Translations under genes and position numbers: made by a program
Shown: positions 35,873-46,000 of the stretch, one piece after another
How the letters are laid out: each line of letters starts with the position of its first letter
Numbering within the stretch: position 1 is the first letter of the stretch
Assembly: GCA_040384665.1 (NCBI GenBank)
Contig: JAZKIY010000014.1
Span: 38,230-102,229 of the forward strand
DNA: 64,000 nucleotides
Source of the DNA: PCRC01 sp040384665
GTDB lineage: Bacteria > Pseudomonadota > Gammaproteobacteria > Burkholderiales > Burkholderiaceae_C
Reading direction: 5' to 3'
Notes under the pieces: generated by a model
What the model saw: only the letters and a program-made list of their open reading frames with translations
What the model was told of the DNA's origin: nothing
Database searches by the model: none

Positions 35873-37027
35873 TCACACCGGGTAGGTGCCGGGCTGCAGG
35901 ATGGTGGTGTCCACCTGCTTGATCTGGGTGCGGCCACAAAACGCCATCGTCAAGTCCAGTTCCTTGTGGATGATCTCCAGCGCCTTGGTCACGCCGGCTT
36001 CGCCCATGGCGCCCAGGCCGTAGAGGAAGGCGCGGCCGATGTAGGTGCCTTTGGCACCGAGGGCCACCGCCTTCAGCACGTCCTGCCCGCTGCGGATGCC
36101 GCCGTCCATGTGCACTTCAATCTGCGAGCCGACCGCATTGACGATCTCCGGCAATGCGCTGATGGACGACGGCGCGCCGTCGAGTTGCCGGCCCCCGTGG
36201 TTGGAGACGATCAGCGCGTCCGCGCCGCTGTTGGCGGCGATGCGGGCGTCTTCCACGTCCTGAATGCCTTTCAGGATCAGCTTGCCGCCCCAGCGCTTCT
36301 TGATCCACTCCACGTCGCCCCAGTTCAGTGCCGGGTCGAACTGCTTGGCCGTCCATTCGCTCAAGCTCCCCATGTTCTCCACCCCACTCACGTGGCCCAC
36401 GATGTTGCCAAACTGGCGGCGCGGCGTGCCCGCCATGCCAAGGCACCAACGTGGCTTGGTCATCAGGTTCAGGATGTTGGCCAGGGTGAGTTTGGGCGGG
36501 GCGCTGAGGCCGTTTTTCAGATCTTTGTGGCGCTGGCCGAGGATCTGCAAATCCAGCGTCAGCACCAGCGCCGAGCAGTTGGCGGCCTTGGCCCGGTCGA
36601 TCAGCCGCTCGATGAAGCCACGGTCTTTCATCACATAGAGCTGGAACCAGAACGGGTGGCCGCCGGTGGCGCGCGACACGTCTTCGATCGAGCAGATGCT
36701 CATGGTCGAGAGGGTGAACGGGATGCCGAATTTCTTGGCCGCCAGCGCGCCCAACATCTCGCCGTCGGCATGCTGCATGCCGGTGAGGCCGGTGGGCGCA
36801 ATCGCCACCGGCATGGCCACGTCCTGCCCCACCATCTGGGTGGCGGTGCTGCGGCCTTGCATGTTCACCGCCACACGCTGGCGCAGCAGAATTTTCTGGA
36901 AGTCGCTTTCGTTGGCGCGGTAGGTGCTCTCGGTCCACGAGCCGGAGTCGGCGTAGTCGTAGAACATGCGCGGAACCCGCTTTTTAGCGAGCAGGCGCAG
37001 GTCTTCAATGTTGGTGATGGCGGGCAT
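35873..37027 (-). CDS. lldD: FMN-dependent alpha-hydroxyacid dehydrogenase (L-lactate type)
   Basis: A 384-residue flavoenzyme that oxidises L-lactate or related 2-hydroxyacids to ketoacids, probably feeding the quinone pool. Seen: the N-terminal RVPRMFYDYADSGSW, VAIAPTGLTGM (FMN site), and catalytic SNHGGRQLDGAPSS, then MDGGIRSGQDVLKAVALGAK for FMN phosphate. These match LldD and 2-hydroxyacid oxidases; substrate not certain. ATG 37027 follows AGGAGA by seven bases and starts the family sequence (MPAITNIEDLR). Divergent from creB, 122 bp between starts. Confidence 0.88.
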   Translation of the reverse strand: MPAITNIEDLRLLAKKRVPRMFYDYADSGSWTESTYRANESDFQKILLRQRVAVNMQGRSTATQMVGQDVAMPVAIAPTGLTGMQHADGEMLGALAAKKFGIPFTLSTMSICSIEDVSRATGGHPFWFQLYVMKDRGFIERLIDRAKAANCSALVLTLDLQILGQRHKDLKNGLSAPPKLTLANILNLMTKPRWCLGMAGTPRRQFGNIVGHVSGVENMGSLSEWTAKQFDPALNWGDVEWIKKRWGGKLILKGIQDVEDARIAANSGADALIVSNHGGRQLDGAPSSISALPEIVNAVGSQIEVHMDGGIRSGQDVLKAVALGAKGTYIGRAFLYGLGAMGEAGVTKALEIIHKELDLTMAFCGRTQIKQVDTTILQPGTYPV

Positions 37028-37149
37028 GAAAATGTCTCCTGGTGAGCGCATGCTAGCCGCTCGCCTGATGCTGCGCTAAAAACAGGAGACACCGCTGGCT
37101 TTGCACCTTGCTTGCCATAATGGTTGTGATGCTGCCGAGCCATGCCCTC

Positions 37150-37857
37150 ATGACCACCGACGCCATTCTGCTGCTCGAAGACGACCCGGCCATTGCGCAA
37201 ACGGTGGCCTACGCCTTGGAGCGTGACGGCTTCACGGTCACGCAGGTCCTGTTGGTGTGCGAGGCTAGGCGTTTGCTGGAAGTGGGCGGCCAGCGGCTGG
37301 CCATTTTTGATATCGGTCTGCCCGACGGTAGCGGGCTGGATCTGTGCCGTGCCATCCGCCAAGGCGACATCGCGGGTCTGGCAGACCTGCCCATCATTCT
37401 GCTGACTGCGCGTAGCGAAGAGATCGACCGGGTGCTGGGGCTTGAGCTGGGTGCCGATGACTACGTGGCCAAACCCTTCAGTCCGCGTGAACTGGTGGCG
37501 CGTGTACGCGGCTTGCTGCGCCGCGCAAAACGCAGTCCGCTTGCAAGCACCGAGCCTGCCGATATTTTTGAGCTGGACGTGGCTGGCCAGCGCATCCGTT
37601 ATGCCGGACAGTGGCTGGCGCTTACCCGGCTGGAATACGGCCTGCTACGGGTGCTACTGAAAGCGCCGCATCGCATCCACAGCCGGGGTGCGCTGCTCGA
37701 TGCAGTCTGGGGTAACAGCACCGAGGCGGCCGACCGTACGGTGGACACGCACATCAAAACGCTGCGTGCCAAGTTGCGGGCCTGCACGCCCGATACCGAT
37801 CCCATCGCCACGCATCGGGGCCTGGGCTACAGCCTGTCGGGCTTGTCAAGGTACTGA
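37150..37857 (+). CDS. creB: Response regulator CreB-like (OmpR family)
   Basis: A 235-residue OmpR/PhoB-type response regulator. The receiver domain has ILLLEDDPAIAQ and the phospho-Asp in FDIGLPDGSGLDLC (residue about 54), plus TARSEE and KPFSPREL. The C-terminal winged helix is ALTRLEYGLLRVLL, with VDTHIKTLRAKLRA in the recognition part. Order and spacing with creC and creD match the creBCD operon of gammaproteobacteria, and the cre-tag before creD supports it. The ATG at 37150 is one of three nearby; 37129 is also possible. creA is not in this window. Confidence 0.88.
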   Translation: MTTDAILLLEDDPAIAQTVAYALERDGFTVTQVLLVCEARRLLEVGGQRLAIFDIGLPDGSGLDLCRAIRQGDIAGLADLPIILLTARSEEIDRVLGLELGADDYVAKPFSPRELVARVRGLLRRAKRSPLASTEPADIFELDVAGQRIRYAGQWLALTRLEYGLLRVLLKAPHRIHSRGALLDAVWGNSTEAADRTVDTHIKTLRAKLRACTPDTDPIATHRGLGYSLSGLSRY

Positions 37858-37860
37858 GCT

Positions 37861-39297
37861 GTGCGCCTGGGTCTGCGGATTTTCTTCGCGTTCTTTGCCA
37901 TCACTGGCATTGCTGCGTTCTTCGTGCTGCGGGTCTTCATAGCCGAGGTCAAGCCCAGTGTGCGCGAGGTGATGGAAGACCTGCTGGTGGACAGCGCCAA
38001 TCTACTGGCCGAGCAGGCGCGAGACGACCTGCGTGCCATGTCGGCGGGTGGCACGCTCTACGGCAGCCGCTTTGCCGAAGGCGTGGCCGACTACGCCAGT
38101 CGGCCCGTGGACGCGCGTATCTGGGGCCTGGAAAAGCGTTCGCTGGATTTTCGTGTTTATGTGACCGACGCCAACGGCCGCGTGGTCTTCGACTCAGGCA
38201 CTCCGGCGGCCACTGGGGCCGACTACTCGCGCTGGCGCGACGTGGCCCGCACCCTGCGCGGTGAGTATGGCGCCCGTGCCACGCGCGAAGTCGATGGCGA
38301 CGACCGCAGCTCGGTGATGTACGTCGCGGCCCCGGTGACCGATGCCGGCAAGGTGTTGGGTGTGCTCACGGTGGCCAAGCCGCTGGCCACCATCAGCCAG
38401 TTCATCGACCGGGCCGAGCGCAAAATGCTGGTGGCCGGGCTGTGGCTGCTGGCGCTTTCTCTGGCGGTGGGTGTGGCGGCCACGCTGTGGCTGGTGTTCT
38501 CGGTGCGAAAACTGCGGCGCTATGCGCAGGCGGTGGGCACCGGCGAGCGGCAAGCGGTGCCCGCACTGCCCGGTGAACTGGGCGACCTCGCAGTGGCGGT
38601 CGACGGTATGCGCGAGCGGCTGGAAGGCCGGCACGAAGTCGAGCAGGCGATGCGCGCCATGACCCACGAGCTGAAAAGCCCGCTTGCCGCCATTGGCGGC
38701 GCGGCCGAGCTGCTGCACGACGATTTACCTGCTCCCGAGCGCGAGCGTTTTTCCAACTTGGTGGGCGAGCAGGTAGTACGGTTGCGCAGCATGGTCGACC
38801 GGCTGCTGGAACTGTCCAAGCTGGAGGGTATTGCCGCATTGCAGACCCCGGTGCGTGTCGCACTACTGGACGTAGTGCGCGCTGCTGTGCAAGAACAAGA
38901 GGCCGTATTGGCACAGCGTCACCTGCAGGTGCAGTGGATCGCGGAGTCGGATGGGCAGGTCAACGGCGATGCCGAACAACTCGCGCTGGCGGTGTCAAAC
39001 CTGCTTGGCAATGCGGTGGACTTTGCACCAGAGGGCAGTTTGCTGGAGTTGAGCGTACGCCACCGCGACGGCATGGTGGAAGTGTCGTTGCGTGACCAGG
39101 GGCCAGGGGTGCCGGACTATGCGCTGCCTCAGCTCGGGCAGCGCTTTTTTTCGATGCCGCGCCCGCACGATGGTCGCAAAGGCAGCGGCTTGGGCCTGGC
39201 CATCGTGAAGCGGGTGACATTCCTGCATGGCGGCACGGTCGCTTTCACCAATGGAAGTCCTGGCCTGCGGGCTACGCTGGCACTGCCAATGGCCTGA
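37861..39297 (+). CDS. creC: Sensor histidine kinase CreC-like
   Basis: A 478-residue inner-membrane sensor kinase. Membrane helix at about residues 5-25 (IFFAFFAITGIAAFFVLRVF), periplasmic sensor loop to about residue 180, second helix (LVAGLWLLALSLAVGVAATLWL), HAMP, then HisKA with AMTHELKSPLAAIGGAAELL and an HATPase with N-box NLLGNAVDFAP, DQGPGVP and GSGLGLAIV. Three bases follow the creB stop. CreC in E. coli phosphorylates CreB and responds to fermentative growth and envelope stress; the signal here is unknown. Confidence 0.9.
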   Translation: MRLGLRIFFAFFAITGIAAFFVLRVFIAEVKPSVREVMEDLLVDSANLLAEQARDDLRAMSAGGTLYGSRFAEGVADYASRPVDARIWGLEKRSLDFRVYVTDANGRVVFDSGTPAATGADYSRWRDVARTLRGEYGARATREVDGDDRSSVMYVAAPVTDAGKVLGVLTVAKPLATISQFIDRAERKMLVAGLWLLALSLAVGVAATLWLVFSVRKLRRYAQAVGTGERQAVPALPGELGDLAVAVDGMRERLEGRHEVEQAMRAMTHELKSPLAAIGGAAELLHDDLPAPERERFSNLVGEQVVRLRSMVDRLLELSKLEGIAALQTPVRVALLDVVRAAVQEQEAVLAQRHLQVQWIAESDGQVNGDAEQLALAVSNLLGNAVDFAPEGSLLELSVRHRDGMVEVSLRDQGPGVPDYALPQLGQRFFSMPRPHDGRKGSGLGLAIVKRVTFLHGGTVAFTNGSPGLRATLALPMA

Positions 39298-39308
39298 TCG
39301 CGACCCCC

Positions 39309-39324
39309 TTCACACCGGCTTCAC
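39309..39324 (+). promoter_or_regulatory. cre-tag, CreB-binding direct repeat
   Basis: TTCAC at 39309-39313 and TTCAC at 39320-39324 with exactly six bases between, the published cre/blr-tag TTCACnnnnnnTTCAC of the CreBC regulon. It lies in the creC-creD gap, about 65 bp before the creD start, just where creD's own promoter would be expected. This ties creD regulation to CreB. Confidence 0.85.
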
Positions 39325-39390
39325 ACAGCACATCGTCTCCCCACACGCGCTTGCGAGCATGCGCCTGTCTGTTCATTGGAGGCTTATGTC

Positions 39391-40806
39391 GTGAAATACC
39401 CGTTGTTGTCCAAAGCCGCCGCCATCGGCGCCGTTATCCTTTTGTTGTGCATCGTGCTGGCGCGCATCAATGTGCTGGTCACCGAACGCCAGTACCGACA
39501 GAACCATGCGGTACAAAGTGTCGAGGAGTCTTTGGCCGGGGCGCAGGTGCTGCTGGGTCCGCTGCTGCAACGCAGCTGTACCGAAGAGTGGGACTTTGAT
39601 ATCGGCGAGGGGAAAGACAGGCGCAAGTCCACCGAGAAACGCGAGTTCCTACTCACCAGCCCGTCGCACAAGCTGCAGATCGACAGCGAAGCGAAGTCCG
39701 ACCTGCGCTACCGTGGCCTGTTCCGCGTCAACAGCTACGGCGGTGCCACCACACTGCAGGCTCGGTGGGACCAACTGGCCGCAATGGAGCCCAAGCGCGA
39801 GCACGCGGGTTCGCGCCTGCAGTGCGGTTCAATGGTTGTGATGCTGGCCGTGAGCGATGTGCGGGGGCTGCGCTCGGTGACGGCCCAGGCAGACAGCGAG
39901 ACGGTGCCGGTACGCGCCGGAACCCGGCACGCCCAGTATGTGAAAGGTGTACACCTTGAGTTACCCGCTAAGCGCGCTGCACGGCCGGCCGATGCGCTGG
40001 CTGTTACTTTCAAGCTCGATCTGGCCGGAACGGCCCGTCTGTCGGTAGTACCGGCGGCGGAGTCGGTGGCGTGGTCGCTGAAGTCCGATTGGCCTCATCC
40101 CTCTTTCGGTGGGCGCTTTCTGCCAGCAGAACGGACGGTAACGGATGCGGGCTTCAGCGCACGCTGGGCGGTGTCCTCGCTTGCCAGCACGGCCGCTGCC
40201 GAGGTGCAGCGCGCCGGCCAGATGTGTGACGTTTTTGTAGGGGAACCACAGGACACCGACGATGGCTACGGCGGGCGCCCGGCGCATGACCCCAAGTGCC
40301 TGGAAACGCTCAGCGTGGCCTTCATCGACCCGGTCAACCCGTATGTACTAACAGACCGCGCCACCAAGTACGCGCTGCTGTTCATAGTGTTGACCTTTGC
40401 CGGCGTGGCGCTGGTCGAAGTGCTGGCCCGGAGGCGGGTGCATCCGGTGCAGTACGCGCTGGTAGGTTTTTCTCTGGCCATCTTTTACCTGCTGCTGCTC
40501 AGTTTGTCGGAACACGTCGGCTTTGGGCCGGCCTATGCCGTGGCGACGGTTGCCTGTGTAGCGCTGCTCGGGTTCTACGCTGCACACATGCTGGGCAGCG
40601 CAAAGGCCGCCTGCACGTTTGGTGTCGGCATTGCCGCGCTGTACGGCCTGCTGTGGGTGCTGTTGCGGCTGGAGCAGACTGCGCTGTTGGTGGGGTCCGT
40701 GTTGTTATTCAGCCTCCTGTCAGCGGCAATGGTGGCTACCCGCAAGGTGGACTGGTACGACGTTGTGTATCAGTGGCGCGTGCCTGCAAGCAAATCGACG
40801 TTATGA
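39391..40806 (+). CDS. creD: CreD-like inner-membrane protein
   Basis: A 471-residue inner-membrane protein of the CreD family. One N-terminal helix (AIGAVILLLCIVLARINVLV), a large periplasmic domain (about 35-310), and a C-terminal bundle of about five helices with VHPVQYALVGFSLAIFYLLL and LSLSEHVGFGPAYAVA, both family hallmarks. Four periplasmic cysteines (RSCTEE, LQCGS, QMCDV, PKCLE) could form disulfides, which I do not know to be typical. GTG 39391 lies eight bases after GGAGG, so it is preferred to TTG 39376. A cre-tag sits upstream. Confidence 0.85.
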   Translation: MKYPLLSKAAAIGAVILLLCIVLARINVLVTERQYRQNHAVQSVEESLAGAQVLLGPLLQRSCTEEWDFDIGEGKDRRKSTEKREFLLTSPSHKLQIDSEAKSDLRYRGLFRVNSYGGATTLQARWDQLAAMEPKREHAGSRLQCGSMVVMLAVSDVRGLRSVTAQADSETVPVRAGTRHAQYVKGVHLELPAKRAARPADALAVTFKLDLAGTARLSVVPAAESVAWSLKSDWPHPSFGGRFLPAERTVTDAGFSARWAVSSLASTAAAEVQRAGQMCDVFVGEPQDTDDGYGGRPAHDPKCLETLSVAFIDPVNPYVLTDRATKYALLFIVLTFAGVALVEVLARRRVHPVQYALVGFSLAIFYLLLLSLSEHVGFGPAYAVATVACVALLGFYAAHMLGSAKAACTFGVGIAALYGLLWVLLRLEQTALLVGSVLLFSLLSAAMVATRKVDWYDVVYQWRVPASKSTL

Positions 40807-40826
40807 CAGGTGTATCACGGCCTGGG

Positions 40827-43019
40827 TTAGCGACTCGCAGTTTTTACGCCCGCGCCGCGCACCTCGAAGCGGATGTCGTCCAGCACCTCGCCGTTCGTGG
40901 CCAGCAGCTGCAGCCGGTGTTTGCCTGGCCAGGGCAGCCAGGCCACGCTGGCGCCGCGTGCCAGCGGCTGGCCGTCGAGTAACCAGCGCACGTTGTGGCC
41001 GCTGGCCTGCAGGTGCAGGCGCTGGCGGGTGGGTGGGATGTCGGGGTCGAGCGCCACGATGGTCCCTGGGGCTGGGCTGGTGATTTTGGCGGCTATTTTT
41101 ATGTCTTTTTGGCCTGGAGCCTTAGTGGAAGCTTGCGAACTAGCTCCTGAATCTATAGCGAATCGGGCCTGCGCCGTGCCGGGCAGAAACCACTCGTCGC
41201 GCGCCGCTTCCAGGCCGGGGCCGAACTGCACGGCCACTTGCTGCAGGCTGGCAGGTGGCGCGGGTGCGCGGCTGGGCTCGCGCTGGTGCAGGAACTGCAT
41301 CACCGCCGCCCACACCGGCGCGGCGCCGCTGGTGCCACTGACGTCCCACATCGGCGCGCCGCTGGCGTTGCCGACCCACACGCCCACGGTGTAGCGGGAC
41401 GAGTAGCCGAGCGCCCAGTTGTCGCGCAGGTCTTTGCTGGTGCCGGTTTTCACGGCGGTCCAGAAGCGGGTGGCGAGCACGCTGTCGGTGCCAAAGGTGC
41501 GGGCGCGGGCGTGCGGGTCGCTGAGGATGTCGCTGACGATGAACGCAGCGCGCGGGTCGAGCACGGCCCGATGCGGCGCGGTGGGGCCAGGGGTGAAGCG
41601 CACCGGGCTGACGCTGCCGCCGTTGGCCAGCGCGCGGTAGGCATTGGTGAGGTTCAGCAGCGAGACTTCGGCGCTGCCCAGCGCCAGGCTGAAGCCGTAG
41701 TAGTCGCCGCTTTCTTTCAGCGGCAGGCCGAGCGCGCGCAGCTGTTTGTGGAAAGCATCGGGCGAGACCATGGTCAACGTGCGCACCGCCGGCACGTTGA
41801 GCGACGCGGCCAGCGCGGTGCGCACCGACACCTGGCCTTTGAAGCGGTGGTCGTAGTTTTGCGGCACGTAGAGGCCGCCGGCGGTGGCGATGTGGGTGGG
41901 TGCGTCGTCCAGCAGCGAGGCGGCGGTGAGGCGTTGTTGGGCAATCGCCTGCGCGTACAAAAAAGGCTTCAAGGTGGAGCCGGGCTGGCGCAGCGCCAGC
42001 ACGTGGTCCACCTCGGCGCTGGCGCTGAGCGGGCCAGACGAGCCGACCCAGGCCAGCACCTCGCCGCTGGCGTTGTCGAGCACCAGCACCGCGCCGTCTT
42101 GCACATGGCGGCCGTGCAGCTCGCGCAGGTGCTGCTGCAGGCTCTGGCTGGCGAAGCGCTGCAGCGGCGCGCGCAGGCTACTGACCAAGGTGGTGGGGTG
42201 CGGTGCAGCGGTTTTCCGGAGCAGTTGCTGCGCCAGGTGGGGCGCGGTGCCTTCGCTCGGCGCAAAGGCCTTGCGTTGCAGCACCAGCGCGGTGAAGGTG
42301 TCGAGCCCGGTGCAGTCGGCCGAGTGGGTGGGTGTTGCGCTGCTGGCCATGGTTTTCAGCAGGCTGCAGGCGCGTTGGCTCACTTGCGCAGGCCGGGCGT
42401 TGGGGGCACGCACCAGCGCGGCGGTGATGGCGGCTTCGCGGTCGTCCAGCCCGTGCGGGGCTTTGTCGAACAGCGTCTGGCTCAGCGCGTCGATGCCGAC
42501 CAGCTCGCCGCGCAGCGGCACGAGGTTGAGCCAGGCTTCCAGGATCTGGTCTTTGCGCCAGCGGCGTTCCAGCACCTGCGCGGCCACGGTTTGGCCGAGC
42601 TTGGCCGACAGGCTGCGGCCGCCGGCGCGGTGTTGCAGGTCGTCGTCCAGCAGGCCGGCGAGCTGCATGGTGATGGTGGAGGCGCCGCGCGTTTTGCTGT
42701 GCCACAGGTTGCCCCAGGCGGCGGCGGAGACGGCACGCCAGTCGACGCCGCTGTGTTCGTAGAAACGCCGGTCTTCGGAGAGCAGCATGGCCTCGCGCAG
42801 CGCGGGTGAGATGTCGGCCAGCGCCACCCAGGGGCCACGCCGCGCGCTAGCGTCGGTGCGCAGGCGTTGCAGCGCATCGCCGTGTCGGTCGGTCACCAGC
42901 GTGTCGGAGGGCCTGAAATCGGCTTTTACATGGTCAAAAGCCGGTAGAGCCCTAGCCGAATCTAGCGACATTGCTACTAATAAAATAGCAAACAGCGCAC
43001 GCAGCGGATGTGCTGTCAC
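40827..43019 (-). CDS. pbpC: Penicillin-binding protein 1C
   Basis: A 730-residue bifunctional penicillin-binding protein (class A, PBP1C) that polymerises glycan in the periplasm. The GT51 domain has SEDRRFYEHSGVDW with the catalytic Glu and GASTITMQLA; the transpeptidase domain has the Ser nucleophile in RQPGSTLKPF (about residue 348) and VKTGTSKD (about 524); a BiPBP_C domain closes the protein. The start GTG 43019 overlaps the A2M stop (GTGA). The N-terminal hydrophobic segment (residues 9-36) and a linker (about 620-643) are each encoded by a dispersed repeat copy. Confidence 0.95.
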   Translation of the reverse strand: MTAHPLRALFAILLVAMSLDSARALPAFDHVKADFRPSDTLVTDRHGDALQRLRTDASARRGPWVALADISPALREAMLLSEDRRFYEHSGVDWRAVSAAAWGNLWHSKTRGASTITMQLAGLLDDDLQHRAGGRSLSAKLGQTVAAQVLERRWRKDQILEAWLNLVPLRGELVGIDALSQTLFDKAPHGLDDREAAITAALVRAPNARPAQVSQRACSLLKTMASSATPTHSADCTGLDTFTALVLQRKAFAPSEGTAPHLAQQLLRKTAAPHPTTLVSSLRAPLQRFASQSLQQHLRELHGRHVQDGAVLVLDNASGEVLAWVGSSGPLSASAEVDHVLALRQPGSTLKPFLYAQAIAQQRLTAASLLDDAPTHIATAGGLYVPQNYDHRFKGQVSVRTALAASLNVPAVRTLTMVSPDAFHKQLRALGLPLKESGDYYGFSLALGSAEVSLLNLTNAYRALANGGSVSPVRFTPGPTAPHRAVLDPRAAFIVSDILSDPHARARTFGTDSVLATRFWTAVKTGTSKDLRDNWALGYSSRYTVGVWVGNASGAPMWDVSGTSGAAPVWAAVMQFLHQREPSRAPAPPASLQQVAVQFGPGLEAARDEWFLPGTAQARFAIDSGASSQASTKAPGQKDIKIAAKITSPAPGTIVALDPDIPPTRQRLHLQASGHNVRWLLDGQPLARGASVAWLPWPGKHRLQLLATNGEVLDDIRFEVRGAGVKTASR
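41091..41160 (-). repeat. Dispersed repeat, copy F, inside pbpC
   Basis: Minus-strand copy read in frame in pbpC, residues about 620-643 (IDSGASSQASTKAPGQKDIK). It contains GCAAGCTTCCACTAAGGCT, then CCAGGCCAAAAAGACAT. It sits in the linker between the transpeptidase and BiPBP_C domains. Confidence 0.8.
42911..42993 (-). repeat. Dispersed repeat, copy G, forming the pbpC signal segment
   Basis: Long minus-strand copy. It begins GTTTGCTATTTTATTAGTAG, continues CGCTAGATTCGGCTAGGGCT and ends with a partly diverged hairpin. In frame in pbpC it encodes residues 9-36, including FAILLVAMSLDSARALP, the hydrophobic export segment. Confidence 0.8.
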
Positions 43020-46000
43020 TTCGCGGCTCCCACCTTCACGCGGGCGTTGGGCAGCTCGCCGTACACCTCGGGCGCGTACATGGCTTCCACCCGGGTGGGG
43101 GGCAGCGCAAAGTCGCCGACGTTGTTCAGGCGCACGGTGTATTCCACTTTCACGTTGCCTTTGGGCAGGTAGCTGTAGTAGCTGCGCAGGGCCTCGAAGC
43201 TGCGTTCCTCGAACACCGGCCCAGCCCCATCACTCAGTTGTGTGCCCTGTTTTTCGCCCTGGGTGGCGATCTCGGAGTCGCGCCCCAGGCCACCGCCCAG
43301 AATGGTGGCGCCGCCGGGGATGGGGTCGCTCACCACCACCCAGGTCATGTCGGCCGTGGCGTTGATCTCCAGCGTGACGCGGACAATATCGCCCCGGCTG
43401 AACTGGCCTTTGACCGCCTGCTGCGTGGGCGTGAGGGTTTTCTTGATCTGGTAGCCGGCACTGAAAGGCTGGGTCAGCGGCACCGCTGCCAGCGACTGCA
43501 GCGTGAGCCAGGGCTTGCCCGTGCCTTGCTGCGTGACGCTGAGCTTGTCGGCCGAGGTGTCTTTGCCCCAGGGCAGGGTCATGGAAGGGCTGGCGGCTGT
43601 TGCTGCCTTTGCCCAGTCCACGCTGCCGCTGGCCGCCGCCGTGCTGGCGCGCGTGGTGCCAGTGACCGGCGTGGACTCGAACCGGGTGGAGAACTTGCGC
43701 AGGGCCAGGCTGCCCCACAGGTTGGCGGTGGTGGTGCCCCAGGCGCCGCGTTGCTGGCGTGCCAGCAGGCCGGTGGCGAGCCGGCCCATGTCGTCTTTCC
43801 AGGCGGCGTCGTCCATCACCGTCAGCAGCAGCTGCGCGGCGTTGGTGTCGGCGCTGGCCATCAACCACCACCAGCCGTCGCTGCTGTCGGTGGAGAAGCC
43901 CATGCGCGTGCCGTTGTAGGCCAGCCGCGCGCGCAGGATCTGCATCGCCTCGGCCAGGCGCTCGCTGCGCTGTGGCGCGTCGGTCACCCGCTGCAGGATG
44001 TTGGCCCAGTGCAGCACCGCGTGCGTGGGCCACTGGTTGGGTGCCACGGTGATGCTGGCGAGCATGCGGCCCCGTGCCTTGCCGCCACGCGCCAGTGCGT
44101 CCAGCGCCGCGAGCTTGCGCACGTCGAGGTCTTTTTGCGGGCTCCAGCCGCTGCGGCTGATGCGGCCTTCCACAAACGCTGTCAGGCCGCGCTCCATGAG
44201 GGCGCGGGCGTCGGCGGGGAGGGCGAAGCCGGGGTCCTGGCTGGCGGCTTCTGCGCTGGCCAGCAGCAGGTAGGCGGTGAGCGCGTCGCTGCCACGGTTG
44301 CTGTCGCCGTCGCGCGGTGGGAAGTAGTTGGCCAGGCCATCACCGTCCAGGTAGCCGGGCAGTTGTGCCACCAGCGTTTGCCAGAGCTTGGCGTCGCGCA
44401 GGCCAATCGCCTTGCTGGTTTTCTGCTCCAGGCAGGTGTAGGGGTAGCGGGCAAACCAGTCTTGCACGCCGGGCAGGCCGTCGGCCAGTTTGGCCTGCAG
44501 ACCCAGCTTCAGGCCGCCACGCACCTGGCCGTTGGTGGACAAGGCGTCTGGGGGTGGCTGCACCGCCAGGCTGTAGCTGCCATCCAGTTGCACCAGCGTG
44601 GCCTGCTGCACCGTGACGGGCACGGCCGGCACGATGCGCTGGCTGGCCTTGAGCGCGTCCCGCGCTGGCGTGTTGCCTGCGGCGCCGGTTTCGCGCGCGT
44701 CGATCTCCCAGAGGATGGCCTCGGCGCGGGTGAAGGCCAGTTGCGCGGGCGCGGTCACGTCCCAGGTGACTTCCTTGCTTTCACCGGCCGCGAGGTCAAT
44801 CGTTTGCGGTGGCAAGGTGAGCAGCGTGGCGCGTGGCGACACCGCCACTTTCATGGCCCGCGCCGTGGTGTTGCGCAGCGTGAACTGGGCGCGGTACTGG
44901 TCTTCCTCGCGCACCAGCGGCGGCAGGCCGCTGATGATCTGCAGGTCTTGTGTCGCGCGGATGCTGGTCTGGCCGGTGCCAAACAGGCCCGTGTCAGCGT
45001 CGGCCACGGCGACGATTTTGAAGCTGGTCAGCGCATCGTTCAGCGGCACGGTGATGGTGGCTTGGCCGTTGGCGTCCAGCTGCACGCGCGGGTTCCACAG
45101 CAGCAGCGTGTCCAGCAGCTCGCGGGTGGGGCTGCGGCCGCCGCCGCCGCCCGCTGCCACCGCCTTGCGGCCATAGTGGCGCCGGCCGATGATCTCCATC
45201 TGCGCGGTGGAAGTTTCCACGCCCCAGCTGCGCCGCTGCAGCATCGCTTCCAGCAGGTTCCAGCTGGTGTTGGGCGAGAGTTCCAGCAGCGCCTGGTCCA
45301 CCGCCGCCACCGCCACCTCGGCGTTCGCGGCGGGTTGGCCGTCGGGCCGGGTGGCGCTGATGGTCACTTTGGCTTGGCCGCGCACCGGGTAGCTTTCCTT
45401 GTCGGCCTTGACCGTCACCTTCAACTGGTGCGCCTGCGCCCCGACGCGGATTTCGGCCGTGCCGAGCCGGTAGGCGGGCTTGCTCAGGTCCACCAGCGCG
45501 GTGGGGGCCACGTAGTCACGGCCTTCGAGCCAGAACGCCGTCCACCATTGGCTGGGGGTTTTGTAGCCCCAGGTGAAAAACGAGTACCAGGGCACGTCGC
45601 GCAGGCGGCCGCGCAGCGCCAGCACGCTGACGTAGACGTTGGGTGCCCAGCCGTCCTGCACCTTCAGGCTGACGGTGGGGTCTTTGCCGTTGAGCTGCAC
45701 CACCTGGGTCTCGATCACGCCTTCGCGCTCCACCGCCACCAGCGCGGTGGCGTAGCGGAACGGCATGCGCACCTGGAAGCGCGCGGTCTCGCCGGGCTGG
45801 TAGCTTTTCTTCTCGGCCAGCAGGTCCATGCGGTCGTGGTTCTCGCCGCCAAACCACAGCTCGCCCTGGCGGGTGATAAAAATCGAGGTGGCGGCCTGGA
45901 TCGTGTGGCTCTCGGCGTCGTGGGCCGTGACCACCAGTTCCACCTCGCCGGGCTGCTCAATGCGGGCCTCGCACACCAGCAGGCCGCGCGCGTCGCTTTT

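Noticed and set aside
37108..37149. An extra N-terminal stretch of CreB starting at an upstream codon
   Set aside because: The receiver domain begins right after ATG 37150, and upstream residues have no counterpart in the family.
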